Origin: Sporolactobacillus shoreicorticis
GTDB lineage: Bacteria > Bacillota > Bacilli > Bacillales > Sporolactobacillaceae
Direction: 5' to 3'
Assembly (NCBI RefSeq): GCF_024125445.1
Contig: NZ_JAMXWM010000019.1
Location: 1 to 64,000 of the forward strand
DNA: 64,000 nucleotides
Part shown: piece by piece, positions 48,059 through 57,785 of the stretch
Numbering within the stretch: position 1 is the stretch's first letter
Layout: every line of letters begins with the position of its first letter
Translations under genes and position numbers: made by a program
The notes under the pieces: model-generated
Databases searched by the model: none
The model's input: the letters and a program-made list of their open reading frames with translations, nothing else
Told to the model about the DNA's origin: nothing

Positions 48059-48260
48059 TGACCCACGTCCTTTTTGTATTTTTATGGATTGAACGATTCT
48101 CTCAAGTTCATTTATCGTATTTTTTTCATTTGCCAGAGCTATTGAAACCACTAATTTTTTTAATGTTTATAGTAACATTCAACGGAAATCGTTAAATTCC
48201 TTCATCAATAGACGACTATTTTTGTCGAAATAGAGAAAATAGTAAAAATTATTTATGCTA

Positions 48261-48294
48261 AAAAAAGCAAAATCAGTTCTGATTTCCCTTTTTT
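48261..48294 (-). terminator. Terminator of the 5'-3' exonuclease gene
   Basis: Minus strand: AAAAAAGGGAAATCAG / CTGATTTTGCTTTTTTT, an AAATCAG-centred stem with a T-run, about 80 bases after the stop at 48373. The rest of the 314-base gap up to glgB shows no gene. Confidence 0.75.
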
Positions 48295-48372
48295 AAATGA
48301 TAATTAATTTTAAGATCTGTCCACTGATCAAATACGAGATCAAACTCATTTCATCATCCATGCGTTTATTAT

Positions 48373-49302
48373 TTACAGAGACGAATCATGAGCTAAAAAC
48401 TCATTGTCTAATCCCTTTCGTTGCCATCGCTGCGTTACAAGATCATATTTTACTAACCGCATTCCAACCTGATCAACTTTCTCAACAAACGCATCAGTGA
48501 TTCCCGCATAACTGGCATTCTCCAAATCCAAGGAAACCGGCGCATGGCAATTAATTTCTGCTAATTGGTGTGACAGATGAAGCATATCTAAATCCACGCT
48601 GATTTTTTTCCGCTGACCACTTGGCAGCATGTCCAGATGATCGATTATTGCTTCAATACTTCCAAATTGTTTAATCAACTTAATGGCCGTTTTTTCACCG
48701 ATACCGTGAACACCCGGATAACCATCGCTTGAATCACCCATTAACGCTTTTACTTCAATGAATTGACGAGGGGTAACACCGTAATGATCATAGAAGATTT
48801 TTTCATTAAAACTGCGATAATTGCCATATCCTTTTTGAAGAATAGCTACATGAATGCGCCGATCCAGCAGCTGTAACAGATCTCTGTCTCCTGTAACAAT
48901 AAAGACATCGATTTCTTCCTGGGCTTTCTTAGCAAGTGTGCCAATACAGTCATCTGCTTCAAATCCGGACACACCGATATTCGGAACACCGAATGCATCA
49001 ATCATTTTCTTCGCAAGATCAAATTGTGGAACCATTTCTACAGGCGGAGCTGCTCGGTTTGCTTTGTATCCGTCGAACAATTCATTGCGAAAGGTCTTTG
49101 ATCCCATATCCCAACAAACAGCCAGATGCGTTGGTTTTCTGCTTTGGATAGCAATCAGGAGATGACGCAAGAATCCCTGAACGCCATTAGTTGGGATTCC
49201 TTGATCATTGAACATAAACTGACCGGTGGGTGCCGTTGCGTAGAATGCTCGAAAAAGCAATGCCATTCCGTCAACAAGTAATAACTGCGGTTGATTTGCC
49301 AA
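48373..49302 (-). CDS. ypcP: 5'-3' exonuclease (Pol I exonuclease-domain type, YpcP)
   Basis: 309 residues. PIN-like N-terminus LLLVDGMALLFRAFYA, metal ligands in GFEADDCIGTLAKKAQ and VTGDRDLLQLLD, then the H3TH region MGDSSDGYPGVHGIGEKTAIKLIKQFGSIEAI. Equivalent to the exonuclease domain of DNA polymerase I on its own. It removes RNA primers or flaps. Monocistronic. Confidence 0.95.
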   Translation of the reverse strand: MANQPQLLLVDGMALLFRAFYATAPTGQFMFNDQGIPTNGVQGFLRHLLIAIQSRKPTHLAVCWDMGSKTFRNELFDGYKANRAAPPVEMVPQFDLAKKMIDAFGVPNIGVSGFEADDCIGTLAKKAQEEIDVFIVTGDRDLLQLLDRRIHVAILQKGYGNYRSFNEKIFYDHYGVTPRQFIEVKALMGDSSDGYPGVHGIGEKTAIKLIKQFGSIEAIIDHLDMLPSGQRKKISVDLDMLHLSHQLAEINCHAPVSLDLENASYAGITDAFVEKVDQVGMRLVKYDLVTQRWQRKGLDNEFLAHDSSL

Positions 49303-49448
49303 AAAAAATGCCTCTCTTCATTTAAACTTACTTCATTATATCATGAACAAATTTCAAAACTGGAACAAATAAACGGTTTTAAAAATCTGCCATTTGCGAT
49401 AAGCTAGAAAAAGTGATCTCCGGACGGATCAGTAATTGGAGGTTTTTT

Positions 49449-50306
49449 ATGAAAGTTATCCATGTTCTTTCACTTTTTATTGCCATTGCATTAATCACCG
49501 TTATCTTTTCTTGCTTTTTCAGCAAAGCAAGCATTCATCAATTGAAAAGCGTTGATTCATCGATGAAAACAGCCGCAGCTCAGACCAATAAACAGCAAAT
49601 TCCCACCGTATTCATTCACGGATGGAAAGGTTCGGAACGCTCATTTCGCACGATGTTTCAGCGCTTACAGGCGAATTATGACGGACCCGAACGGGCGATT
49701 GTAATCACTGTCGAGCCGAACGGTGTCACTAAATCAAGCGGCAAAATGAAGAATCAAAAAATCCCTTTAATTCAGGTCATTTTTGCGAGCAACCACGAAT
49801 CTATGGAACAGCAGGCCGACTGGCTGAAGAATGTCTTTTTTGTTCTGAAACGCGATTATGGGATTAAGCAAGTAAATGTTGTTTCTCATTCAATGGGGGG
49901 AAAGGCTTTTACTTGTTATCTTGAACAAATAAACGTACCGTCTGACTATCCTTCAATAAAGAAATATGTAGCAATCGCTGCCCCGTTTGATTGGATCAAT
50001 GGACCGCTTAATGACAAGGACTACACCATTGAACAACTTCAGCAGAACAGCTATTTGTTTCAGCATCGCAGCCGCCTGCCGAAAAATTTAAATGTATTGG
50101 CAATCGCCGGAGAAATGCGAAATCCAATAGAGGGTGATGGAGTCGTTTCACAACAGAGCGCTTTTTTCGGCCGTTATTTTTTTAACCATGCTCATTATCA
50201 GGAAAAAACAGTGTATGGATCGAACGCACAGCACAGTATGCTCCATGAAAATCCCCAAGTTGATCGAATGATCGCAGAATTTTTATGGACTATTCATCCG
50301 AAATAA
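49449..50306 (+). CDS. Exported alpha/beta hydrolase (DUF915-type)
   Basis: 285 residues from ATG 49449 (GGAGG 6 bases upstream). An N-terminal signal/anchor (about 4-24, LSLFIAIALITVIFSCFF) precedes the hydrolase domain. PTVFIHGWKGSERSFRTMFQRL holds the oxyanion region, the nucleophile elbow is VVSHSMGGKAF, EGDGVV supplies the acid Asp, and AQHSMLHENPQVDRMIAEFLW the His. It belongs to the cell-surface hydrolases of lactobacilli and related Gram-positives; lipase or esterase activity is likely. Confidence 0.88.
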   Translation: MKVIHVLSLFIAIALITVIFSCFFSKASIHQLKSVDSSMKTAAAQTNKQQIPTVFIHGWKGSERSFRTMFQRLQANYDGPERAIVITVEPNGVTKSSGKMKNQKIPLIQVIFASNHESMEQQADWLKNVFFVLKRDYGIKQVNVVSHSMGGKAFTCYLEQINVPSDYPSIKKYVAIAAPFDWINGPLNDKDYTIEQLQQNSYLFQHRSRLPKNLNVLAIAGEMRNPIEGDGVVSQQSAFFGRYFFNHAHYQEKTVYGSNAQHSMLHENPQVDRMIAEFLWTIHPK

Positions 50307-50341
50307 AAAACAGCCATACTTCGGCGGATTAATCGCAAAAG

Positions 50342-50371
50342 AAAAAAGCGCTCAAAATCGAGCGCTTTTTT
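50342..50371. terminator. Bidirectional terminator between the hydrolase and queT
   Basis: AAAAAAGCGCTC / GAGCGCTTTTTT perfect 12-bp stem with a 6-base loop. The queT stop lies in its edge. Confidence 0.93.
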
Positions 50372-50858
50372 AAATCAGTTTTTCAAATGGGATTCTGCGA
50401 CTGATCGCGTACATAATCGGAGCACCAATTAACATGACAGCACACTCGCCAATTGCGACTGTAAGCCATGTCCACAGGAACGGCCAGTGAAATACGATGG
50501 CCAGTTCCCATGCGATAAAGCACATTGTTACAGTAAATATAGCTGTATTGACCAGCATCCGCACCCAAATATTTGCAACATACTTGGAAACAATGATCGT
50601 TATTAAAAGTGCTAATACAGACTGTCCCGTGCCAAAGATCAAGTCATAGGGAAGAAGCGGCGAAAAAAATAAATTACCGATGAATACGCCGCAAATAATT
50701 CCCCAAAAGTACTTCTTGTTAAATACGACAAGATGATTCAGCATCTCAGCAATTCTGAATTGAATAGCAGAGAAACTGATCGGCTGCAGAAAAAAAGTAA
50801 GCACGATATACAATGCTGCTAGAATCGCATTGATCGCCAACATTCTAATGGTCTTCAT
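50370..50858 (-). CDS. queT: Queuosine-precursor transporter QueT
   Basis: 162 residues from ATG 50858 (AAGGAGGAG upstream). About five TM segments with the QueT signature AAIYIVLTFFLQPISFSAIQFRIAEMLNHLVVFNKKY-like N-terminal half, here beginning LAALYIVLTFFLQ. It is the substrate-binding component of an ECF-type transporter for queuosine precursors. The preQ1-I riboswitch in its leader confirms the assignment. Confidence 0.95.
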   Translation of the reverse strand: MKTIRMLAINAILAALYIVLTFFLQPISFSAIQFRIAEMLNHLVVFNKKYFWGIICGVFIGNLFFSPLLPYDLIFGTGQSVLALLITIIVSKYVANIWVRMLVNTAIFTVTMCFIAWELAIVFHWPFLWTWLTVAIGECAVMLIGAPIMYAISRRIPFEKLI

Positions 50859-50870
50859 ACAAAGACTCCT

Positions 50871-50912
50871 CCTTAGTTTTTTGATAAACGTGGGATGGTT
50901 TCGAACCACGTG
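50871..50912 (-). promoter_or_regulatory. Class I preQ1 riboswitch
   Basis: On the minus strand the leader reads CACGTGGTTCGAAACCAT, CCCACG, a short linker, then AAAAAACTAAGG. The CGTGG/CCACG stem, GGTTC loop entry and A-rich tail with CTAAGG match the preQ1-I aptamer. The tail runs into the queT ribosome site (CTAAGGAGGAG), so preQ1 binding should hide it and block translation. Confidence 0.93.
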
Positions 50913-50933
50913 AGCATTCGCTCAAACTACTCT

Positions 50934-50961
50934 ATTGTAATATAAAACAAGTGTTTGTCAA
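50934..50961 (-). promoter_or_regulatory. Sigma-A promoter of queT
   Basis: TTGACA (50956-50961), 16-base spacer, TACAAT (50934-50939) on the minus strand; the riboswitch begins about 20 bases further on. Confidence 0.85.
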
Positions 50962-50980
50962 TTTTATTTTTTTGTCATAA

Positions 50981-51007
50981 GAAAAACCGGGCAAAAAAAC
51001 GCCCGGT
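50981..51007 (-). terminator. Second terminator downstream of yugP / end of GC-rich element
   Basis: ACCGGGC / GCCCGGT stem with an eight-base A-rich loop (T-rich on the minus strand), followed by TTTTTC on the minus strand. The yugP transcript already has a terminator at 51222, so this one may end a separate short RNA. Confidence 0.7.
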
Positions 51008-51054
51008 CCTTAATCTCCAGCCATGTTTGATTGATTTGTGTCTTACGGTTCTGA

Positions 51055-51180
51055 ATCGTCGCTTCGGTTACTCACTTGCCGCGGGCGCACCGCAAACCTC
51101 CTCAGACAGGCAAGAATCTGCGGGGTCTTGCTGGTACGCTAATCCCGCAGGCGTCTCGCACCTGCACGTTTGTTCCACGA
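51055..51180. repeat. GC-rich palindromic intergenic repeat
   Basis: A GC-rich island in an AT-rich intergene. CTGCGGG (51118-51124) pairs with CCCGCAG (51144-51150), and CCGCGGGCG, CCTCCTCAGACAGG and CGTCTCGCACC flank it. The pattern (GCTTCGG..CCGCGGGCGCACCG..CTGCGGGGTCTTG..CCCGCAGGCGTCTCGCACCT) resembles dispersed GC-rich palindromes found between genes in many bacilli. No ORF. Only one copy is in this window. Confidence 0.55.
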
Positions 51181-51221
51181 CCTTTTGCTTTACTGTAAAA
51201 TCATAAACTTCCTTAACTTGT

Positions 51222-51256
51222 AAAAAACGCTGTCTGCGCTCAGACAGCGTTTTTTG
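51222..51256 (-). terminator. Terminator of the yugP-like gene
   Basis: AAAACGCTGTCTG / CAGACAGCGTTTT stem with a 4-base loop, followed by a T-run on the minus strand, 24 bases past the stop at 51280. Confidence 0.92.
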
Positions 51257-51279
51257 ATTTATTGAGCTACTTCGTGTAC

Positions 51280-51960
51280 TTACTCTTCGCGATTGGACAT
51301 TGTGATCATCAGGATAAAACGAATGAGTTCCATCACAGATACCAACGCTGCAGCAACGTAAGTCATGGCCGCTGCTGATAACACTTTCTTCGCTTGTTTT
51401 TGTTCGCTCTCCTGAACAATACCCAATGAAACAATCTGTTTCAGAGCCCTCCCAGATGCATCGAACTCAACCGGAAGCGTGACTAACTGAAAGAGAACTG
51501 CGGCAGCAAAAAATAAAACGCCGAGCGAAGCAAGCTGCATCATACCAAGGAATACTCCAGCCAGGATAAGAATATAGGACAGATTTGATCCTAAGTTAGC
51601 AACAGGTACAAGCGCACTGCGAACCCGCATAAATGTGTAGTCCTTGGCATCCTGAATCGCATGCCCCACTTCATGAGCAGAAACAGCTGTTCCTGCTATC
51701 GAAGCACCATGGTAAATATCGGTTGATAAATTAACCGACTTATCACGCGGATCATAATGATCAGTTAAAGACCCGGAAACCTCCCTAACCGTTACATCAT
51801 AAAGACCATTTGCATCTAAAATACGTCTCGCTGTCTCGGCACCAGTCATACCTGTTGAATTGCCGATCTCAGAATACCGTGAGTACGTCGAACGGACACG
51901 CATCTGCGCCCAGATAGGGATCAGCATTAACACGCCTAAATAAATCAGGTATTGAATCAT
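51280..51960 (-). CDS. Membrane zinc metalloprotease, YugP-like
   Basis: 226 residues from ATG 51960 (GGAGG 7 bases upstream). An N-terminal TM is followed by the YugP core: GMTGAETARRILDANGL, DHYDPRDKSVNLS and the zinc motif SAHEVGHAIQDA. Three further TM segments follow. Family members are putative neutral zinc proteases of the inner membrane; the target is unknown. Confidence 0.92.
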   Translation of the reverse strand: MIQYLIYLGVLMLIPIWAQMRVRSTYSRYSEIGNSTGMTGAETARRILDANGLYDVTVREVSGSLTDHYDPRDKSVNLSTDIYHGASIAGTAVSAHEVGHAIQDAKDYTFMRVRSALVPVANLGSNLSYILILAGVFLGMMQLASLGVLFFAAAVLFQLVTLPVEFDASGRALKQIVSLGIVQESEQKQAKKVLSAAAMTYVAAALVSVMELIRFILMITMSNREE

Positions 51961-52138
51961 GCTCATTCCTCCAAAACTGATCATTTGTAAATGTTCCGAA
52001 CCGAAGCAACGCCCTTCTAAAGCATACGCAATCAACTGTTTAACGCATTCGTCAAGTCGTTCTTCTTCTCAGTGAACAAACATCTATATAGTCAATTTTA
52101 GTCAAACTTTGATTGTTTGTCAAAACATAGATCTTTTG

Positions 52139-52927
52139 TTACCTTATGTGTTCCCTGCGCAAACGCTCGCCAACATAACGTCGCCAGGACGTATAAGCCA
52201 GGACACAAACAATAATTCCGCCAATAACTGTGGCAAGCCCCACCATACTTTCCTCATTGTTTTTCAAAGATTGATCGAATACATCATTCAATTCGTGCTC
52301 AATCATCGTTAATTGCTGAATTCTTACGTTCGTTTTTAAGCTCTTGTCTCGCTGATCAGCAAGTGTGTTTATTTGCTTATTGACCAAACTGACCGCATCA
52401 GATTGTCCGTCAATAACCATTGCCGGATAAACAACCGCATATTTATCAAGAAATTCATTGAGATAATATTGAAAACGTTGATGATCCTTTTTCTTAACTG
52501 CGGATTTCATTTTAGATACAGATGCTACAACTTCAGAATGCAAATTTTTCCATAATGGTTTCCCATTTGGTGCAAGAGCATCGAAGCTTAACCGCAGCGA
52601 AACGGCAGCATCAGTGACTTCGCGCTGATCTTCACCTGAATTGGCCATCAATATCTTTAATTTAGCTATAGCCGTGTTAATAACACGTTGATCTTTATCA
52701 GAATAGTTTTGTGGTGAGCGGTCCCATTCCTTACTAAGTTCATTGAGCAAGCTGAAAGCTGCAGTATCTTGATTTGCATCGGTATATTGAAAGACACGAT
52801 CAGATAAATTGATCAATTCTTCCGTATGATCTTTGGCAGCCTGTATATCTTTTTCTGCTCGTCCCTGTACAGGAAATCCGATAAAAAGAATGAAGGAAAT
52901 AAATATGGCAAACAGCTTCGCATTCAT
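52139..52927 (-). CDS. ypjB: Sporulation protein YpjB
   Basis: 262 residues. Signal peptide (ending VQGRA), a helical extracytoplasmic region, and one C-terminal TM (about 229-247, GLATVIGGIIVCVLAYTSW) before a basic tail. Matches YpjB in plan and motifs (DRVFQYTDANQDTAAFSLLNELSKEW). In B. subtilis ypjB follows qcrABC-ypjA; here those genes are gone and it directly follows ypiB. Confidence 0.87.
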   Translation of the reverse strand: MNAKLFAIFISFILFIGFPVQGRAEKDIQAAKDHTEELINLSDRVFQYTDANQDTAAFSLLNELSKEWDRSPQNYSDKDQRVINTAIAKLKILMANSGEDQREVTDAAVSLRLSFDALAPNGKPLWKNLHSEVVASVSKMKSAVKKKDHQRFQYYLNEFLDKYAVVYPAMVIDGQSDAVSLVNKQINTLADQRDKSLKTNVRIQQLTMIEHELNDVFDQSLKNNEESMVGLATVIGGIIVCVLAYTSWRRYVGERLRREHIR

Positions 52928-53036
52928 TGCTTGTCCTCCTTTTAACTCCTAGTAGTGACTATATGAGTCATAGGACAAGAGTAGACCGCTGAAGTCGTTT
53001 GCCATCAAAATTTTCATTTTACAGTTTATTATTCAT

Positions 53037-53582
53037 TTATTTTTGCTGTCTCCGCAATTGATTTAATTGCTTGGACAATAAGTAAAATTGATCCTGATCT
53101 CCGTGGTCAAGCGCCTCATTAATCGCCTTATTTAATCGATCAGCAATAAAATTCCGTTCAGCTTCAACAGTCGCGTAATCCGCCATTGTTCCATACTTTT
53201 CATGTACATCTACTATGTTGTTCGGGTTTTCTTCCAGAACAGAAAAATAGATTGGTGAGCGGCGTACCATTTCAATGTCCAGTTCCAAGTACACGTCTTC
53301 CTCTTGATTCATGCGCAGATCATGAAATGCTTTTTCAGGATCATTGGTTTCAACAGTTGTTTTAACATAACGAAATATAGGACGATCATCATCAGCGCAT
53401 GCAATCGTGATCGAGCGGTTAACACGCGCCACTTCATCAACAATATGGATCACACCAAGCAATTTATCGTTGCTCATCAGATAATGGAGCAGCCAAATGA
53501 TTTCCCGGTTGGCAAGCAAATGACGATCTAAAATCCATCGAAAAAACGTTTTTTTCTGTCCATTCGATACTGTCTGTTCCAT
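53037..53582 (-). CDS. ypiB: YpiB (UPF0302) family protein
   Basis: 181 residues. N-terminal [40 protein letters not shown] and the C-terminal [41 protein letters not shown] are the two UPF0302 domains. Cytosolic, function unknown. Same strand and order (ypiA-ypiB) as in B. subtilis. Confidence 0.93.
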   Translation of the reverse strand: MEQTVSNGQKKTFFRWILDRHLLANREIIWLLHYLMSNDKLLGVIHIVDEVARVNRSITIACADDDRPIFRYVKTTVETNDPEKAFHDLRMNQEEDVYLELDIEMVRRSPIYFSVLEENPNNIVDVHEKYGTMADYATVEAERNFIADRLNKAINEALDHGDQDQFYLLSKQLNQLRRQQK

Positions 53583-53645
53583 TCTGTCGTACCCTCCTGT
53601 TCCGCTTTCACACTTATCATTCTTTATAATGGTTATATTCGCCGT

Positions 53646-54902
53646 TCAGCCTTGTTCATCCTGCCTGATTCGCTCAACAAATGAAGCAAGATCTTGATTT
53701 TCCGGACTCAATTGTGATGCTTTTTCTAACAAAATCAAACCCTCTTGCTGCTCTCCGGTTTCTCTTAAGAATTCGCCATACTCCTGCAGAAATTCGGGAT
53801 TGTTTGAAAAAGCTGTGCAGCATCTTCTGTATAGGCCAGCTGCCTTTTTTAAATCATCGGTTTGATTATATGCAGTGGCCAGAAACCAAATGAGTGTCGG
53901 ATCATCGCTTTCAACAGATGAAAGCAAATCGATCACCGCATCATAATCTTCTTTCTGAACATTTAATTCTGCCAAATGTGTTAATGCATTCATGTTTTCC
54001 GAATTCTGTTCAAGACACTTTTTGAAGTATTCCGCTGCTTTATCTTTATCATGCAATTTAGTGGCTAATATTCCTGCAGATTCATACATTCTTTCATTAT
54101 ATTCATCCTGTACAAGGCCCGCCTCAATAGCTTCCATTGCTTTATCCAGCTGCCCCTCATGCTCATAGGCTTCTGCAAGTACAGAGTACAGCGTGCTATA
54201 GCCCGGATCCATCATTTTTAAGGCTTCCAGCGCTTTTATAGCCTTGCGATGCTTATGAATCTGCATCGCTGTAACTGCTAAACCGAATAAACCGTCAAGT
54301 GTTTTTTCCTTCTTTAATCCAAGTTCGTACTCCTGTATGGACGCTTCAAAATTACCGCTTAGACTAAGTGCTTCCGCAAGTTTCAAATGAACATTCTGAT
54401 CTGCAAGCTCCTTATTTTCCTTTACTTCGATGAAGCAATCCACTGCTTTGCCCGCCTCGCCAATTGATAAGTAAAGTTCACCAAGCGCAAAAATCAGAAT
54501 CGGCTGATGCGGCGAAATCTTAAGCGCACCGAGAAGTTTATTTTCCGCAACTTCATCGAGCCCTTCAAGTTGATAAAGATCTGCTAACATAACCTGTGCA
54601 CTCAAATAGTTTTCGTCTAACGAATGTATTCGCTGTAAATATTGAATCGCCTGTGATTCCTCATTTTTATCAATTAAAAGTCCTGAAAGCTGCAGAATAA
54701 GTTCGCTATCGTTTGGATAACGCTTCAGCAACGTTTCATACATTTCCTGAGCATCATCTAAAAAACCATATTGCTGATAAACAGATGCTGCACCGAATTG
54801 TGTCTGGTCATCTCCACTTAGAACAAGATCATGAAGCAGCCTGATTCCCTCTTCAGTTTGTCCACTGTCTAATAGTGCAGTCGCTGTCTCTAAAGTACGC
54901 AT
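53646..54902 (-). CDS. ypiA: TPR-repeat protein YpiA
   Basis: 418 residues from ATG 54902 (GGGAGG 9 bases upstream; the open frame has 18 more codons without a ribosome site). Built of about ten tetratricopeptide repeats of 34 residues (for example DDAQEMYETLLKRYPNDSELI and DKAAEYFKKCLEQNSENMNAL). Cytosolic scaffold of unknown partner. Position after trpA and before ypiB is conserved with Bacillus. Confidence 0.92.
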   Translation of the reverse strand: MRTLETATALLDSGQTEEGIRLLHDLVLSGDDQTQFGAASVYQQYGFLDDAQEMYETLLKRYPNDSELILQLSGLLIDKNEESQAIQYLQRIHSLDENYLSAQVMLADLYQLEGLDEVAENKLLGALKISPHQPILIFALGELYLSIGEAGKAVDCFIEVKENKELADQNVHLKLAEALSLSGNFEASIQEYELGLKKEKTLDGLFGLAVTAMQIHKHRKAIKALEALKMMDPGYSTLYSVLAEAYEHEGQLDKAMEAIEAGLVQDEYNERMYESAGILATKLHDKDKAAEYFKKCLEQNSENMNALTHLAELNVQKEDYDAVIDLLSSVESDDPTLIWFLATAYNQTDDLKKAAGLYRRCCTAFSNNPEFLQEYGEFLRETGEQQEGLILLEKASQLSPENQDLASFVERIRQDEQG

Positions 54903-55043
54903 CTTTTCATTCCTCCCTAAAAAACCGAACAATGACCCTTTAGCCATCATAATCAACTTTCAGGCTGACTTCAAGAAGGATCAACTGTGATTGTACATTT
55001 TCATTAAAAGACGAGCAAAGGAAAGGGGGTTGGTTGGAGGAAA

Positions 55044-55078
55044 ATAAAAAAGTCTTGACGCCATTAGGCAATCAAGAC
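55044..55078 (-). terminator. Terminator of the trp operon
   Basis: GTCTTGA / TCAAGAC stem with a 13-base loop, followed on the minus strand by TTTTTTA, 20 bases past the trpA stop. Confidence 0.85.
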
Positions 55079-55097
55079 CGGAATACTTCATTAAAAA

Positions 55098-55913
55098 TTA
55101 ATTTACTGGCGCCATCAGTTTTTCACAAATCTGCCGGCGGATCTGATCAACGGCACCGGAACGAGTCGCTGGATCATTTAATTGTTTCGTACACTGCCCA
55201 ATTAACGAAACAATTGCACTTCCGACGATGAAACCATCAGCATTATTTTCAAGTTTCTCCACCTGCTCAAAAGACGAAATGCCGAATCCTACAGCAATCG
55301 GTATTTGACACACCTTTTTCACACGTCTCAGAAATGGAAAGACATCCGGATGGAATTTCTTTCTTACACCGGTAACGCCGAGTGATGATACGCAGTAAAT
55401 GAAGCCTTGCGCCTCTCGGCAAATCATGCTCAACCTGTGCTTCGAGGTTGTCGGCGCAACAAGGGAGATCAGACTCATATCCTTCTTAAGGCATGAGTCT
55501 GCGAGCAATCGGCTCTCCTCATAAGGAAGGTCGGGCACAAGAAGCCCGTCAACGCCAACAGTTTTTGCTTGTTGAAAAAAGACGTCGACACCGAACTGCA
55601 AAAGTACATTCGCATAAGTGAAAATAATAACCGGTATCTTTAAGCCCTGTCGGCGCATTGTCTTAACAAGTGTCATTGCATCAAGCAGGGTTTCCCCGTG
55701 ACTGAGTGCGCGTTTTGAGGCTTGTTGAATTACTGGCCCGTCAGCCAAAGGGTCAGAATAAGGAATTCCAAGTTCAAGCGCGTTCGCTCCGACTGATTGG
55801 AGCATGAGCGCAATTTGGATCGTTGATTCATTGTCAGGATCTCCGGCGGTAATAAATGGAATAAACAGCATGCCCTTATCTTTGGTTATATATTCACGCA
55901 TTCTGTCTGTCAT
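55098..55913 (-). CDS. trpA: Tryptophan synthase alpha subunit
   Basis: 271 residues. TIM barrel with catalytic Glu in [18 protein letters not shown] and Asp in [14 protein letters not shown], and the phosphate site [11 protein letters not shown] with GFIVGSAIV. Cleaves indole-3-glycerol phosphate. ATG overlaps the trpB stop by four bases. Confidence 0.97.
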   Translation of the reverse strand: MTDRMREYITKDKGMLFIPFITAGDPDNESTIQIALMLQSVGANALELGIPYSDPLADGPVIQQASKRALSHGETLLDAMTLVKTMRRQGLKIPVIIFTYANVLLQFGVDVFFQQAKTVGVDGLLVPDLPYEESRLLADSCLKKDMSLISLVAPTTSKHRLSMICREAQGFIYCVSSLGVTGVRKKFHPDVFPFLRRVKKVCQIPIAVGFGISSFEQVEKLENNADGFIVGSAIVSLIGQCTKQLNDPATRSGAVDQIRRQICEKLMAPVN

Positions 55914-57142
55914 CGGTGATCACCGCCGTTTTTTTCATCCATCACATGCAAAATTGTATGCACATCCTTGTCTCCACGGCCAGAAAGGCATACAAGTATG
56001 TTTTGATCAGGTTTCATTGCCTTTGCCTTTTTCATTGCCAGAGCAAGCCCGTGTGCGCTTTCCAGCGCCGGAAGAATACCTTCGAGTTTCGATAATTTAA
56101 TCAGCGCGTCAACCGCCTCATCGTCTGTAATCGCCTCATAGGTTACGCGTCGTGATTGACATAAATAGGCATGCTCAGGTCCAATTCCCGGGTAGTCCAG
56201 TCCCGCTGAAATAGAATACGGCTCGGTAATCTGCCCGTTTCGATCCTGAAGAAGATACGTTTTCATGCCGTGAACAATGCCGATACTTCCTTTAGTCAAT
56301 GTAGCGGCATGGGCGTCGGTATCAATTCCTATGCCTCCTGCTTCCGCACCAAATAACTGAACGGGATCATTGATAAAAGCGGTGAATAATCCCATCGCAT
56401 TGCTTCCTCCGCCGACACAGGCAAAAGCAGCATCAGGCAGCCTCCCAAGTTTATCAATCATCTGCGTCCGTGCTTCATCACCGATTATTCTCTGAAAATC
56501 ACGGACAATCATCGGATAAGGATGCGGTCCGACGACCGACCCGTCAATGTAGGCCGTATCCTCAACATTTGCCGCCCAATAACGAAGCACTTCATTGACC
56601 GCATCCTTTAATGTTCCATTTCCTGAATGAACGGGAACAACTTCTGCACCCAGCAGTTTCATCCGAAATACATTTAGTGACTGGCGCTTCACATCGACAG
56701 CCCCCATAAACACCTTGCATGGCATGCCTAAATACGCGGCCACTGTAGCAGAAGCCACTCCATGCTGCCCGGCACCGGTTTCTGCGATGATCTTCTTTTT
56801 CCCCATTCTGCGTGCCAGCAAAGCCTGACCGACGGCATTATTGATTTTATGAGCGCCGGTGTGATTCAAATCTTCTCGTTTCAAAAAAATGCGAGCACCA
56901 CCGATTTGATTGCTCAACCGTTTACAAAAGGTTACCGGTGTCGGTCTTCCGGAGTATTCATGTAAAATTCGCTGGTAATCGTTTAAGAACAACGGATCAT
57001 CCATTGCTTCTTTAAAGCCTTGTTCAAGTTCCAACACAGCGTGCATCAATGTCTCCGGAACGTACCGTCCGCCAAATATTCCATATCGCCCGTTTTTATC
57101 TGTACTGTACTTTTTCTCCAACTGAGGCTGCTTTATCACCAT
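55910..57142 (-). CDS. trpB: Tryptophan synthase beta subunit
   Basis: 410 residues from ATG 57142 (AAGGTG 7 bases upstream). [16 protein letters not shown], the PLP Lys in [28 protein letters not shown] and [12 protein letters not shown]. Joins indole and serine to tryptophan. Its start lies 47 bases inside trpF, an unusually long overlap. Confidence 0.97.
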   Translation of the reverse strand: MVIKQPQLEKKYSTDKNGRYGIFGGRYVPETLMHAVLELEQGFKEAMDDPLFLNDYQRILHEYSGRPTPVTFCKRLSNQIGGARIFLKREDLNHTGAHKINNAVGQALLARRMGKKKIIAETGAGQHGVASATVAAYLGMPCKVFMGAVDVKRQSLNVFRMKLLGAEVVPVHSGNGTLKDAVNEVLRYWAANVEDTAYIDGSVVGPHPYPMIVRDFQRIIGDEARTQMIDKLGRLPDAAFACVGGGSNAMGLFTAFINDPVQLFGAEAGGIGIDTDAHAATLTKGSIGIVHGMKTYLLQDRNGQITEPYSISAGLDYPGIGPEHAYLCQSRRVTYEAITDDEAVDALIKLSKLEGILPALESAHGLALAMKKAKAMKPDQNILVCLSGRGDKDVHTILHVMDEKNGGDHR

Positions 57143-57785
57143 TACCACACACCTTCTCTTCAATTTTTCGTATTAATCTCCGGTCTTTATGATGCGCTCG
57201 CTCAATACCTGACGCCAGATCAATCCCAATTGGACGAAAGCGCAATAGTTTAGAAATGTTTTCTGCGGTAATTCCTCCGGCGACAAAACATGGGACATGC
57301 TGACGAACTGCCTCACGCATATATTCCGGTACGCTTGACCAATCAAACGAGATACCGGTACCGCCAATCTGTCCCTTTACTTTCGTATCAATGACAAACC
57401 CTTCGACACGATTCCGATAGCACCGCATCTTGCAAAGTGTCATTTTATCGTGATGCATTGCCTTCCATATCGGCAGGCTTATTGCCCGTTTGATTGAAGC
57501 AACCTGCTCAGGCGATTCCTGCCCGTGAAGCTGGATCAGGTTCAGCGGAACTTCTTGCAGTACCGAATTTATCTTCTCAAGGGAGTCATCGGCAAAAACG
57601 CCAACTAATTTCTTGTCAATTATTGGCCCCAACCGTTTCACCCAGTCCGCAACCTGCTTTGGTTTTACCGTTCTTTTACTCTTGTCTGTAAAAATAAATC
57701 CGATAAAATCTGCTTGGCTTTCGACAGCTGCTTGCGTATCTTCGAACGATTGATTTCCGCAAAATTTAAGTAAGGGACGTGTCAT
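57096..57785 (-). CDS. trpF: Phosphoribosylanthranilate isomerase
   Basis: 229 residues from ATG 57785 (GGGAG 8 bases upstream). [14 protein letters not shown] (catalytic Cys), [21 protein letters not shown] (Asp of the usual pattern in VIDTK) and AGGITAENI with GIDLASGIE. The C-terminus runs about 15 residues further than usual into trpB. Overlaps trpC by 20 bases. Confidence 0.95.
   Translation of the reverse strand: MTRPLLKFCGNQSFEDTQAAVESQADFIGFIFTDKSKRTVKPKQVADWVKRLGPIIDKKLVGVFADDSLEKINSVLQEVPLNLIQLHGQESPEQVASIKRAISLPIWKAMHHDKMTLCKMRCYRNRVEGFVIDTKVKGQIGGTGISFDWSSVPEYMREAVRQHVPCFVAGGITAENISKLLRFRPIGIDLASGIERAHHKDRRLIRKIEEKVCGNGDKAASVGEKVQYR

Noticed and set aside
48936-49165. Plus-strand ORFs inside ypcP
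   Set aside because: Antisense shadows of the exonuclease gene.
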